Positions 1 to 12,208 of a DNA stretch of 64,000 nucleotides are shown here, one piece after another. Each line of letters starts with the position of its first letter. The stretch's first letter is position 1. Below the pieces are notes generated by a model that did no database searches, was not told the DNA's origin, and saw nothing but the letters and a program-made list of their open reading frames with translations. The DNA comes from Takakia lepidozioides (lineage: Eukaryota > Streptophyta > Takakiopsida > Takakiales > Takakiaceae), in NCBI GenBank assembly GCA_030704615.1, contig CM060731.1, positions 94,962,756-95,026,755 on the forward strand, given 5' to 3'. Made by a program: the position numbers and the translations under genes.

Positions 1-3
1 CTG

Positions 4-303
4 TCAAATTCCGGCGAGGCAGTGGGTGGTACCACGGATGTTCCTCCAGCTTTTCGAGGGTCTTGTTCCATTCGCAGTGGTCTGCAGCAGAGCTGTTGTA
101 GATAACTCCTTGACGCCCCAGGTCGACGCGAAGGCAATATCTGCACAGATTTTGATCCATGCTTTTCTTGCTTCAATTTGGAGGTCCCGGTAGAAGAAGG
201 AGAGTAGAGATGAGATCGAGCATGTGTTTCTAGAAAAAGTTTTGTTGCATCTGGCCTTCCATAAGTGCCAAAGGTCTACTTGTGAGGGTATCGAAGACTC
301 CAC
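4..303 (-). pseudogene. 3' end fragment of a LINE-type ORF2
   Basis: A 99-residue open frame reads leftward and ends at the window edge. It contains LWHLWKARCNKTFSR followed by a helical stretch. This resembles the region after the reverse transcriptase in plant non-LTR retrotransposons, where a W-x-x-W-K-x-R-N/C motif is common. No reverse transcriptase or zinc-knuckle region lies next to it, so it is a scrap. The assignment rests on this one motif and could be wrong. Confidence 0.4.
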
Positions 304-2402
304 ATGACAGTGCTTTTTGTAAATTTTATCACTGGAAATTCATGGAAAACAGCAAATTGGGTTTTTTTATGGCATATTGGCTGTTCATTTGTCTTTTGGT
401 ACACATGGTCATAAATGTAAACACGTATATATTTAGTAAAACGACGGTAAAATAAGCCCCCCAAGTTTGGGTGGGCCCTGTCCATTAGAGAGTGCTACTA
501 GTGTATAAGTAATAAAGGAACTCCTCGCACACACGTATGTACACCCAGAAATCAGACTCCTCACCACAACGGTGTAGATGAATATCTGAAGTCTCTTCGG
601 GTACCAATCCGCTTTAGCAAAGTCATGCTCTGAATCTAAACTACACACCCCAATATCCTGTCCATTCCTGTAGAGGATAGGAGCATCCTAGGTAAGCGCA
701 ACATTAAGTCTTTGGAAGGTAAGTCTTTGGAAGGTAACATGACGGTGGAACAAATGCCCCCACGGCTAAGCAGCATTTCCCATATGAAAAAAGCAAGACG
801 GGGTTACAGAGCGCGCTGTCACACACACTCTCAAACTACCCATGTATGCATGTATGACCTTCATATTGCTTATACTCGTCCTCGCTTTTATCCTCGGTTG
901 CAGTCCACTACCTTCGCTTTTCTGGTTTCTCAGGTTGGCGTAGGACCCTGCACATCCCGAAACAATACTGTTTATTGTAGGTCTTCGTAGGAAAAGGACG
1001 TTCCTTTGCATCTTGCATATCAAATGCCTAATCTTGGGGACGACAGACACTCTGCAGAGTATTCGCTTGTGGCAGCACTCTTATATATCACTCTGCGATC
1101 GTGATTGTAAACATAGAGTTCTCAACCTGACCCTGACACCTCCTCGCCATGTCCGTGTTCTTCTTCTGGCTTTAGGGCTTTTATCCGAGCCCCGTTCATG
1201 CAGATCTTTAGTTTGAAATCTGTGTTTCTCTACACTGACGTGTGATTGTGTTCCAATACATCAGAACATGCTTTCAAGTTGAGTCCTATTCTGTCTTTAA
1301 TTGCTGATTTATGAATTGGCGGAGCTTTTGGTAACTCGACTTTGTAGAGACAGCTACTGTTGATGGAACACACGAGTATTGGTGGAGCTCATGCTCTTGT
1401 AAATATCCGTTGAACAACACATGTGCAACTGTCTTCTTTGGACGAAGGACGGTTGCCTATGAAGGTGCTCGAGAATTATGGTCAGCACGCGGAAATACAG
1501 GATTTGAAGGGATGGGTAAGGAAGTAGCAAATTTAACTGCCCCCACTTTGGCACTCAGCAAATTCGGTGCTCCACTCCCCAGGCCGCATCCTTTGTGCTT
1601 TGCACTGTATCTGTTTCAAGAGAGACAAGTATAGGAAGAGAAGTGAAGGGCCATAGGGTGAGTGTGATAGATCTTTGGGGGTCACTGGTGGATTTGGGAT
1701 TGGAGCTGCTATAGGAATTTCGTAGAAATGTAGATGGAACCCGGATCGGGAAGAAATTTGCCTTGACGTGAATTCAGAAGCATGCCGAAGCAGCAGGTCT
1801 ACACAAGGGAGGCCCTGATGGCATTTGCCAATTTCACGAGTTGTCGGACACGGCCGGATGGTCTGGATCCTATATTGTGGAGGTGCGCCTGATTATCCTG
1901 TTATCCTCACCCACTTTCCTGATCAACCCTCTTCCTTGGATGCTGAATTCAGGTTGATGTTCGGTCACAAGAATTTGTGGATTGGTTAGCACGGTGCAGA
2001 TAGTCGAAGTGCCATAAGCCAACACTGATTAGGATTGTCCACTCGTGGAACGTGTACATGCTCATGAAACCCCAGCAAGAAAGTGGAAATTGCGGCCTGG
2101 GGGATTTGGGGGTGACCATAAAGTCTGGCTTTGAAAGTTTGCTATGAAATTAAAACTGGAGGGAATATTTGCAGTGATGGATGTAATGGGGTAACATCAT
2201 CAACAAGGGATTAGACTTGCTTGAAAAAAAGAGATTCTTGTGAGTCCTGTGGCTTCAGTTGGCAGAAATAGCAATAAGTGAGGCATGTTGTTCTCAGATC
2301 TGTCTGCAACCATACATGATGAGTACAAATATGAAGTGGAATGTTAGAAAAGGATGGTTCTTGTCCTCAGGAGCGATCTGATAATGGGGTGAATCAATTT
2401 TC
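304..2402. other. Unassigned intergenic DNA
   Basis: I recognise no gene here on either strand; open frames are short and have no familiar motif. A 14-base unit, GTCTTTGGAAGGTAA, is repeated back to back near 709-738. The stretch could hold the promoter, 5' UTR or small first exons of the CBE1-like gene to the right, but I could not identify them. Confidence 0.4.
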
Positions 2403-5400
2403 TTGGTCATGGGCAGTGATGGGGCCTCGTATAACAAGGCTCCACAAGATGAGATCCCTGAATGGCGGAGGGCTGGAGGAGGAGGTGCACTACTACATGC
2501 TCGACGGAAGCCATATGACGAGGAAACAGTGGCCAATGCTTTGTCCAGTACCTATCCACCTAGGCCTGCCTGGGGAGATACAAGCAGCTCCATGTGTGTA
2601 CCTCACGACTGCCTAGGTCCAGGCTCCATTGCTCCCTCTAGTAGGCGGGAGCGATTGGGGCATCGAGATTCCGAACGAGGTCGTGGCTCACATGATTGGG
2701 AAGGATGTGAAGGCCAGTTCCAGACACCCTGTATCCTGAAACCTCTCAAACCCTAATTAAACAAGCACTTGATAACTTATTCTGAGATAGACCAATGTGG
2801 CTAGAAGGCAAATCTACCTCTGCTAAACCTCAAAATTAAGAGTATGGCCCCCTAGCGCTTGCAACTAAATAGGCATCAGAATGGCTTGTGTGCATATGCT
2901 AATCCATTAGATGACTTCTCAGGGCACAACTTTCAATTAGAGAGCTTTCCAATTGAAGAACTGGCCATCTAACCAAAGGACTGACTCTTTCAATATTTTG
3001 TGATGGATTTTGGATTTGGTGATGTCCTCTTGATATAAAACACATACCTTGCAAATCAGAATGCTGGGCATGGGGCCTGGAGCTAGGTGTAAGTTGAGAG
3101 CTTCTTAAAGGGCTGTCCCAATGGAGTTAAGGGTTGAAGGTGAGAGATGTTGGGAGGGTGGCAGGGACAGCACCGGTAGGAGAACAGGTGCAGCGCATGG
3201 GGGTGGAGCGTGATGGGCTGTTGGGCAGTGGCACCTGGCCACCTCCTACAGCCCCTCGTCTGGGTAGAACCTCTGAGACCTATCAGTCTCTGCGCCCTAC
3301 TTTGAAGGTTGGTTTTCACTCACACATGCAGGCAACTGAGCTAGAAAAACCATGTACGTACTTTTGGTTGCTAACATTGAAAGTTGCAACCTACCAGAAA
3401 CCCAACCTATCAGTAGTGTCCCCAAACTGCTGTCCTCCCCAAGCCAGTTTGTATGTTGAAGAGGCCACACTTTGCAAAATATTGATGTCCTTCTCAAAAA
3501 ACATTGTGTTTCCCTCTCTATTTGGGATTCTTTGTGGTAGTGAGGGCAGATGCATGGAACATGGACTCTCAGCAGACGGCATACAAGATGGTCGAAGGTG
3601 ATTGTCACTCTTTCAGTCGGTGGGAGGGTTACTTGAGCAGATTCTTTCTTAGTTTCCGTAACAGGTTGGGGTTGATGGGCTGGCAGGGGTCGACATATGG
3701 GCGACATGAAGACACTGACACTGTGAATGATGAAACTTTTGGCTCTTCGGAAGCTTCAAATGATGAAAGAGCTGAGCAAGAACGTAAGCGCCGAGGTGAG
3801 TGGAGGGTCGAATCTTAATATCAGATGGATTTGCAGTGGTGAAGAGGTCCCTGTGTGAAGGATCTGCAACTGTTGGGCCCATGCAGGTCACATGGAGGAT
3901 CTGTTGCGGCTCTTTTTGGGTGCTGACCATGGTGCAGTGTATATGTGTGTTGGTTCTAGCATGCTCAAAGGGCGATGTATTGTGGTCAACATTTTGGAGC
4001 CTAGGCTTTATCTTGGCTTTGTGTTGGTGGAAATTTTAGGATGGATTATTGCTTATGTGAAGAATGTTGTTGTTGTGTGACTCATAATCATGACTTAGTG
4101 TGTTTCCTTGCTCTGCAAGTGTCCGTGTATGCATCCTGGTTACAAATCAATAACCCTATGATGAAGTAGCATTTGTTAGCAATCAATTTTGTGAATGTTT
4201 CTCTTGTTTTGTTGATATTGTGATGTATGGTGGGCTTTGCCTGTGCATCAAATTACCAGTTGCAAGCATACTTCATACCGTTTGACGCGACCTCTTTGCC
4301 TAGCAGGTTCAATCGTGTGGTTCTGTCACTGGCAGGTTAGTGCAGTAACTTGGGCTTTTACAAGTAAAATGAGAAGGGTAACAAGGAAGTGGGATGTGGG
4401 TGTGCAGAGTCATTTGAGATGATGCGCAGAGAGCAGCATAGGAAGCTACAGGAGCACATGCTGCCCCAGACCAAGGTGGATAATCCTGCTGTTCCTCGCA
4501 AGCATGATGAAAATTGCCTCTGGGATGATCACCCCCGTTACTCCCCTCCACTCTCGCCTACTGGCAGGAACACTGCCCGCCTTGTTGCCACGACTCCCCG
4601 TCTTGCCGTACCTCCAGGATTTTCCAAAGTTGCCCAGAAACGGCAAACCCCTAGTCAAGGACCTCCACTACAGGTAGCTCAATCAACGAAAACCTAATGC
4701 TGCAATTTGAAGAAGCATCGTTCACTTTGTACTTACAGCCCTTCTGGTTTCTTTTGCTGTATTCTCTAGCTCTCTCTCTTTCTGCTACGAGGGTTTATTA
4801 TTACAGCTGAGGGGCAATTCCTCCATGAGATTAAAGGCACTTGTCTGTTTACTGAGTTGGTTGAATGTATTGACAGGATGATGATGCTGAAGCTGGTCAC
4901 AGTGCTTCCAAGAAGATTGTTGTGGAGCAAGAGGCTACTCCAAACAACGGGATGGAAACAGAGAGCAAGATAGATGAAACATTACTTTGTGCTGGTGGTG
5001 CAGATTTGATAACAACCATTAAGCCGACAAGTATGGAATTAGAGGCCGCTATGACTGAATCTATGGCTGCCGCACCAGCAATGTCCAGGCCTAGGGGCAC
5101 AATTGAGACGCTTTTGGAGGAAACTTCAGATGTATGGAGTTTCAGTATTGAGGGTAGCTGTGACACGGTGCCTATCGACCGAAGCCCAGTAGAGGAACTA
5201 GTTAAAAGACAACCGGAGTCTTTGCTTGACAAGCTATTTGGGAAGCCTACATCAGGGTTTGCCACCAATGGTCCCATGTCTTCTGACTTTTTGTTAGATA
5301 AGGTACTGGGTCCTTCCTAATTATATGTCTACCTTTATTTGTGTCTGCATGGTAAGCCTATAGCAACATCTCATTGAGTCAATATATTGCATGTTCAGTG

Positions 5401-8400
5401 TGCATTGCATAGTCCTGTATTCGAATTGAAGTCTGTTACACAGCATTTTCTATCTTTCCTTTATGTCCCTTGTTACTTATTGATCCCAAGTCAGGCTTGC
5501 TCTTGGACAGAAGGGAAAGTGTTTGAATTTCATGTCTTAGCTGCGTGGGCTGCTAGGGTGAGGTGGCGGCTGATGATCTTGTTGCGACATGGCAGTCGCC
5601 AATGGGAGCTGCAGAGGGAGATACTTGGTCGGAGATAGACTGCAAGAGATCTAAATTTGCTCAGTGGTTCCACTCTGAAGGTATGGACAACATGCTTGTT
5701 GTTTTTTAAATGGGACTTTAACGAAAAATTTGTTTGGCTGTATTTGTCTCTTTAGAGACTCTGAATCTTTGGGCATCTGATGTTTTCTGAATTGGTTTAT
5801 CCTGTTGTACTTTGTCCCATAGGTCGAGTGGGCATTATAGAATTTGAATTTCTCTTTCTCTTTCTCTCTCTCTCTCTAGAAAAATTCAAACTCAGGGCGT
5901 GAAGCCTACCTTTGAACAGCAAACAGAAGCAGAGAGGAAAGGGAGAGTGCAATTGCCCGTTGTGTGGGCAACCTGAAGACAATATTCATTTCCTGATTCA
6001 TTGTCCGGGGTTCTCTCACCAGACAGACGCTCTCTTCAAATCTATCAAGGGAATTGTGCCTGTACCTCTGTTTACCAACTTTGAAAGTCTCGAGGCTGAG
6101 CCAAAAGCCCAGGCCCTTTTGGGCCCTAGTTATTAGGCATACCATACACAGCAGGTTGATGCTTGTGTAAAGGGATTTCTAGAGGATATCTGGAAAACCC
6201 AGTCAATTGTTTATTCCAAGGTAAGTCTTACTACCGGCGTCAGCCCCTGACAAAGGTAGGTTCCGTCCCTTTGTGTTCCGCTCAAACTGGGTGCGGGGTC
6301 AATGGCCACAAGGCTATGGCAAACAACGTCTTATGAGTACATTCTCTCTCTGGGTGAGAGCGCTCTGTCGAAACTGGGCGCGGGGTTTATGGCCAGAAGG
6401 CTATGGCAAACAAAGTCTTATGAGTACTTTCTCTGGGTGAGAGTGTTGCTGACACACATGTTGGGTGGTGCAGAAGAGAAAATCAGCAGTGAGCAAATGA
6501 GCTCCACAAACATTTTGTCCTTATTTGAGAAGAGTGAGAAGTTGAGTGCTCTTCCTAGCCTGTTGTCTGTCAAGGAGGTTGTGCAAGGAAATGGTAACCT
6601 TGGTCGGAACATTCTGCCCATGCCAGTGGGCCTGTCCTTGGAAGACATTGAGAAGGGTTTAACAGTCTGTGCACAAGGGGATGATACGACAGCTGGCAAC
6701 TGCAAGGAAAGTGTGTCCAAAGGGGTCAATGCCGCACAGGGAGGCCTTCCCGCCTTACCACCTGTGTTCATGACGTGTGAGGACATAGAACAAACATTGT
6801 TGGCTGAAGCTGCAGGCTGTGATTTGGCTCTTGATGCGCCATTAGTTTCAGCAGCAGAGAGCCCACTCATTTGTGCAATCAGTGCTTCCCAACATCTGCT
6901 AGCACTCTTGCAGAGGGGTCCTAGTATGGCAGAGACGTGTCCTTCTAGTAGTGGGGCAGGATTTCACGTAACAGGAAAGGAGTGTGGCAGTGAGTGGGCA
7001 TGGGGCAGGCCAGAGCCAGAACCAGGCAGTGAAGTGCACTCACTGGAGGCTTTATTTGGCAAAGCATTTATGCGTGAGTTACGATCATTGGAGGCACCTC
7101 TCCAATCCAACACATACTCAGACAAGGTTCATGGCAGTGGCAAGACTGAGGGGGTGAAACCACTTTATCCACCACACTCTGGAAGTAAACATTTGCCAAA
7201 GGTGAGTGTAATTGAGACAGCAACGTCCCAACCTTGGTTTGGGAGGGGTGGACCTGCACTAGCTTTTGGTTGGCCTGACATTAAGGACGTGGAAGCCAGC
7301 CCACATAAATATTTCAGGGATCTGACAGCACCACATCACCCGGTAATGTCTGATCAGGATGGCAAGCTTCATCCCAAGTCTTCTTCTTCTGGTCATGGAT
7401 TGGGCATTGATGAAAATAAGCTTCATCGGTTGCATGAATATGTGAACCTAGATACCCATCAAAGGCCAGCAGCTAGTTTTGGAGGACATGCTGTTGGGTT
7501 TGTTCTTGGTGAAAGGCAGTCAGAGAGCAATCAAGGCATCAATGGGGAGGTGGCTGAGCACAAGAGTGCAGAGTTAGAGTCTAAGTATGAGGATCTGGCG
7601 AGTTTGGGAGCATCAGGCAAGAGCAGGCCACTGGCTCTGAATGACAAGGCGGCACTGCTAACAGGAGCAAGTGAGGCTGACTCAAACGGTGGCAACCTAG
7701 TAGATTCTGCCAAGAGGCAGTTCTCTGTGAAAGATTTTTCGGAGTCCGTTGGCAAGTCCAAGGAGAGATCTGTAAATGGTGCGATAGGGCTTCTAGCACT
7801 TGGGAATGGCCACGAGTTAAATTCTAGTATTGGACCACCATTGTTAAGTGCTTCCCAGCCGGTGCTACAGCAGCAATATGGGGTGATGTACGGGTCACAG
7901 TCACCACCAGTGCTGCCCTTGCAGCGCTCCCGTCCTCCACCCCCACCCTTCTCGCTTCAACAGCACCAACAGGTATCCCAGGGCCCTCCCAGTTCGGCGT
8001 TTCCCCGTCCCTCTTTTCGACCTCAGATACAGCCCCCTCTGTTCAGTAATGGGAATCTGGAGTTCCCATTTGATACGCCTGCAGCTAGAGCTTTTGCTGC
8101 TGCAGGTCATGTGCATTTTCAGCCACCTCCTCACGCCTTTCGTGCTGCAATGTCACACCCATTTGTCAGCCCATCTCAGATGTTACAAGGCCCTCATCTC
8201 TTCCCAACCATGATCGTAGAGGAGGATTTCAGTGTCAAGCATCCTTCTCCGGTTGCGTCTTTACATGGGCTACCTGGTCATCATGTCCATGGGCAGCTTC
8301 GGCCTGTCCAGGATGCTTCAACGGGTTACCTTCCCCCATTTTCTACTGATTTTTCTCGAGCTGCAAGTGACGGGTATGAGGTGGATGGGAATGGGTGGGG

Positions 8401-8425
8401 GGGCGCTTTGGAGAGGTGGTTTTGA
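2403..8425 (+). CDS. CBE1-like eIF4E-binding / 4E-T-related protein, multi-exon
   Basis: Predicted cytoplasmic mRNA-cap/translation regulator related to plant CBE1 and animal 4E-T. Exons supported by splice signals and matching phase: ends at 3307 (DGLLGSG motif), 3687-3795 (NDETFGSSEASNDERAEQ), 4408-4673 (SFEMMRREQHRKLQE), 4877-5302, 5557-5680 (SKFAQWF, the 4E-T family signature) and 6474-8425 (GLSLEDIEKGL and MTCEDIEQTLL, then a Gln/Pro-rich tail ending LERWF and TGA). Joins 3307/3687, 4673/4877 and 5302/5557 are phase 0; 3795/4408 and 5680/6474 are phase 1. The open frame at 2403-2756, rich in Arg/Ser/Asp, is a tentative upstream exon; the start codon is not identified. AAAG|GTGAGTG near 7199 could be an alternative donor, but the frame stays open through it. 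Low-complexity linkers are expected for this largely disordered family. The family match is from memory, not from a search. Confidence 0.72.
5870..6136 (+). pseudogene. LINE zinc-knuckle (zf-RVT) remnant in a CBE1-like intron
   Basis: Inside the intron 5681-6473, a frame encodes CNCPLCGQPEDNIHFLIHC. This is the Cys/His cluster typical of the zf-RVT region downstream of the reverse transcriptase in plant LINEs. It lies on the same strand as the host gene, with no reverse transcriptase beside it. A CT-rich tract (5849-5877) precedes it. It is dead insertion debris that the host intron tolerates. Confidence 0.6.
6285..6455 (+). repeat. 87-bp unit duplicated in tandem
   Basis: A unit starting AACTGGGTGCGGGGTCAATG at 6285 recurs at 6372 with about ten differences. 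Both copies include CTATGGCAAACAA, CTTATGAGTAC and CTCTGGGTGAGAG. The pair lies in the CBE1-like intron just before the last exon. Its open frame begins with ATG codons at 6302 and 6389, so it could wrongly be annotated as the N-terminus of the last exon. Confidence 0.85.
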
Positions 8426-9473
8426 GTGAGGGGAGTCAATCCAGCATAGCAGGACCTGCCCTGTTTACCAAGCTGCTTTTTGGGGTGGATGCTGATCTCA
8501 AAATGTGTTTTGGAAATCGACATGCCTCAGGTTGCTCCCCACGAGATATAACCAGCTTGACAACAACGTCTTCAAGTGTGTTTGCCCTCTTCAAGTGTCT
8601 TTTCACCAGTTTTTGTGCTCTTTTTGTAAGTATTGTTGCTGTATAAGGCCTTGAAACCTGCTTTTAAGCGTCATGCTGCTCATTCTAGCAAACATCAAGA
8701 TAGTCAAAACACAGTGTGGTTAGGCGTTATGGCTATGTACTTAACTTAAATGGACTGGAAATGGCTGAAGAAGTTGGCAGCAGCTACCACATGTCGCATA
8801 TTGTGACTTTCGAAGGTGTAGTATGCTTAAGGATTATGTCGGCACAGGCACGTGAGGGATAGCCAAGATTGAGCACTAGAAATGACACAAAGTAAGGTGC
8901 TCATGTGGAAAGCTGTTTGCAAGTAAATATGCGAGACTAAGCACTTTGTAGGGACATTATCAATTGCAGGTCCATTAATATTCTCTTGAATACCACGATG
9001 GGGTAGGGCACTGTGGTTTGAATTGTACACCGCCTTGTCTTCTAGGTTATCTAATCTGCTGGTTTCAGGTTTGTTTTTGGAGTGAGGGAAGGAAAAGGAA
9101 ACGAAAGGGAAGGAAAGCTTGTTTAACATTCAGACCTCTCTACACAGCTCAGGGGACTACTGGACGGTGGAAGAATTGAGCCCAAGTTCACTTTGGTGAT
9201 GCACACTCAAGCCATAAAATATACGCATATTAGAGGGATGAGCCTATGAGACAACATTATAAGTATTCAAGCTCAGGAATTGTGCAATGTGACTCTATGA
9301 TGCAAGAACTTCTTCCTCCTTTTGTGCTGTAACAGCTGTAGGTAGAGTTTCTTGTATGCAAAGGAAGGATTCACTTACACCAACTTGCCTCAAATGCACC
9401 GAAAGCTTTGCATCAATGAATCATGCAGTGTATGTTGTCTAAAAAATTGAAAAGAATAATACTTAAAAATACA
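8426..9473. other. 3' flank of the CBE1-like gene
   Basis: No gene is recognised. The first few hundred bases are T-rich and presumably hold the 3' UTR and polyadenylation signals of the upstream gene. The rest is unassigned. Confidence 0.45.
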
Positions 9474-10256
9474 CACTCCCTCGCCTCTCATTTTTGAATA
9501 ATTGGGAATTTAAGGCGTGTGTGCCAGGTAGAGGCCCATGCACGGACGTCGGGCGCCCCCGCGACCACCTGGAGGGTCCGGGTCTGCTCGCAGGTTGGGT
9601 CTGTTGGCAGGTCGGGTCTGCTGACGGTCGGATCGGGTCCGCTCACTACTCGCGGGTCGGGTCTCCTGGCGGGTCTTGGGTCCAACTGAATGGTCTGCTC
9701 GTCGCGCCGCAGCCCGCCCGCAGGACTTAGAAATTTTTGTGAGAAAACTCGCCCATCAAAAAGAGGGTCATTAATACACGTGCAACACCAACCGAAACCA
9801 TCATTGATACACATTTGGCGCAACCAGATATGAACCCACAATCTCAAAGGTACCACTCAATGCACCCAACCACCACACTACCCGCTGCTTGTTGATACTT
9901 TAACATTTATTTTTTTCTCTTAACCTAGAAAACAGCCGCAGTCAGCCCCAACACCGCCTAGGGTTAGGGCATGCGGACCCTACCTCGCGGCAGACCCACA
10001 CGAGCTGAGTCTCGCCTGGGGTCAGGGCCTGTGGACCCTACCTAGTGGCAGATTATACTTGGTGGCAAACCCACCCGGGCCGAGTCTCGCGGTAGACCAT
10101 ACCTGGGGCAGACCCATCCTCGCGGCAGACCCACCCGGGCCGGGTCATGGGTCGGGGCGGGGCCACCCAAGGGCGCCCGACGTCCGTGGGGCCCGCTGCC
10201 TGGCGCACACGTGAGCCTTAAACTCCCAATTATTCAACAATGAGAAGCCACTCCCT
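9474..10256. mobile_element. Small non-autonomous inverted-repeat transposon with 8-bp target duplication
   Basis: CACTCCCT occurs at 9474-9481 and again at 10249-10256, directly flanking terminal inverted repeats of about 75 bp. The left end reads CTCTCATTTTTGAATAATTG from 9484 onward, and the right end is its near reverse complement up to 10248. Both arms run into GACGTCGGGCGCCC. The ~770-bp interior is GC-rich, with GGGTCTGCTGG-type repeats, and has no transposase. The 8-bp duplication suits a hAT-type element; that class is inference. Confidence 0.8.
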
Positions 10257-10657
10257 TGTAGGCCTTTTATCAAGTGGCAAAAGCAGTATACATGTGGATG
10301 TGGGCACTCTCGACAGCGATCTGGCAAGAAACGGCCCAACAAATTGGGAATTGCTACTGTACCATGTGTTGTGACCAGTGTTGAAGGGTGTTTAAGTGCG
10401 AAGTGCAAACTTGATCTTAACCATTATAAACCAATCAATTTTAACCACGAGAAATTAGACCAGATTTCAAAATATATTTGATCGCAACAAGCGGCTAGTT
10501 GTGATATTGAAGCCCAACCACATAATGCTATATGTAATTTGGGTCAGGCCCTCCGAGGTATTCATGCGCACAGGTACAGGACACGTTGTGCTACGTCTTC
10601 TTGTGGCAGTCCATCTCGTTGCACAAAATAAGTCTCATTAGGTCTCGTCCTCCCGTG

Positions 10658-11485
10658 CTAGTCCGTTTTCTCGTAGCTATCAAAAGAGTCGTCGTGTCTC
10701 GTCTTCTTGTGGTAATCCGTCTTTTTGTACCAAGTCCTGGCTTCGTACGGACCAGAAGGAAAACTTCTCATGACTTCCATCATTTGTGGGGTCTCGTTTG
10801 CTTCCTTGTCTTGTGAAGCATGAACCTTTGTGAGAGATTTCCTTGAAGGTCTTCTATTCCCCTTCTTTCTCCACCATATATTCTCCTGAAGATCTCTAAG
10901 TGCATAGCTTGTTTTGATTGACAAGTGCGACAAATTGGCCTACGAGGGTTTCCAACTCTACCGTACTGTTGGAAAACACAATTCGTACCTTGCATGGGCC
11001 TTTCCAAGGCATCCTAAACTTGCCTGGGGAGATTTTCACCTTCTTGGGGTACTACAAAATGAGTTCTCCTTCCTGGATTTGCTTGACCTGTTGTTCGGAA
11101 TGGTTATGGCGTTCTTGCGTACCCAACTGCACCCATTCATTGGTCTATTTTGTATCCCAATGTAACTCCTCCAATTTGAACAAATCATCAACTCTTGCTC
11201 GCAGAGTAACCGCCGTGCTGTAATCCCTTGAACTTTCCGATTTGTAAATCAGCACCACGAATTCGGCTAACATAAGTAGTTGCAACCCGTAAGCGAGTTG
11301 GGATGGTGATTGTCTCGTGCTAGTCTTGAAAGCGGTCATGTATGCCCAGAGGATCATGGGTAGCAATGTGTCCCAATCCATTCTGTTAGCATTACAGAGC
11401 TTTGCTAGCATCGTCCCCAACATCTTGTTGGTTCACTCAGCCTGCCCATTGCCTTGTGGGTAATAAGTGGTAGACTTCACTCTCT
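10658..11485 (-). pseudogene. Ty3/gypsy retrotransposon integrase C-terminal remnant
   Basis: Reading leftward from 11485: STTYYPQGNGQAE, an in-frame TGA, then TNKMLGTML, WDTLLPMILWAYMTAFKTST and QLAYGLQ. These match the last part of the integrase catalytic core of Ty3/gypsy elements. Further on, with two stops, comes KFRMPWKGPCKVRIV, the small barrel/chromo-like C-terminal part. The TGA after QAE sits where the family has arginine, so CGA to TGA is likely. Homology ends abruptly near 11485 at a G-rich tract, so the element is truncated as well as mutated. Confidence 0.85.
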
Positions 11486-12208
11486 CAGGGGGGGTAGGTG
11501 GGAGTGGGGGGCGGGGAGGGCGGAGCTCCGCTCTCCCGCCGCCAGCCTTAGCTACTTCATGTAACCATGACTAATACTTTAGGGATTTGCAAATTTTTAG
11601 CACAAGTGTCTCTTTTCCCTCGTTCCGTTAGTGATGCCGCTAATTTAACCTCCACTTCAGCCTTAGCTTCGTGTGCCGCCATGGCATGGTCCAATATTCG
11701 CCCCACTGTTGCACTCCCGCCTCACCGCTCTGATCTCCTCTATCTGTCTAGAAAGCACACCCTTCTTCCCAGGCTCCGTTTAAGCTACTCTATAATAGTT
11801 TTCATTTGGTTACAAGTTGTCAATTTTTTGCTGTCTGCTCACTACAGAGATACTATCAGCTCGCAAGCCCCGGATGTGCCCCGGATACATGTCCTCCTCC
11901 CAATTGCGCACCTTCTGCAAGGATTTTGCCCGTAATTGCCTCAAGTTCCCCCTATCAAGTTTCTATGCAACAACGTCATCAGCTTTCAGCTGTCGAGTCC
12001 CTGCACCTACGCGCAGCCCTCGGCCCCCAGCACCCACCCCAGGCACTACAACGATGGCCATTGGCGCGCTGTTGGTGCTCAATCTATCCACATAAACGCT
12101 CCGTTGCATAGTGATTTATGTCTCCAGCGGGGCTCTTGCATGCCCACACTGAAGCTAGGGCTACACACCAACTCACGAGCCCGACCACCGATCGAGATGA
12201 ACCGCTAT
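11486..12208. other. Unassigned repeat-derived DNA
   Basis: Starts with a G-rich tract (11488-11530) at the break in the gypsy remnant. No protein motif is recognised in any frame. Confidence 0.4.

Noticed and set aside
6302-6473. ATG at 6302 as the start of a 707-residue protein
   Set aside because: The first ~57 codons are the 87-bp tandem repeat; phase and homology place the exon start at 6474.
7199-7210. Intron donor AAAG|GTGAGTG inside the last CBE1-like exon
   Set aside because: The reading frame is open on both sides and no paired acceptor is needed; could be alternative splicing.
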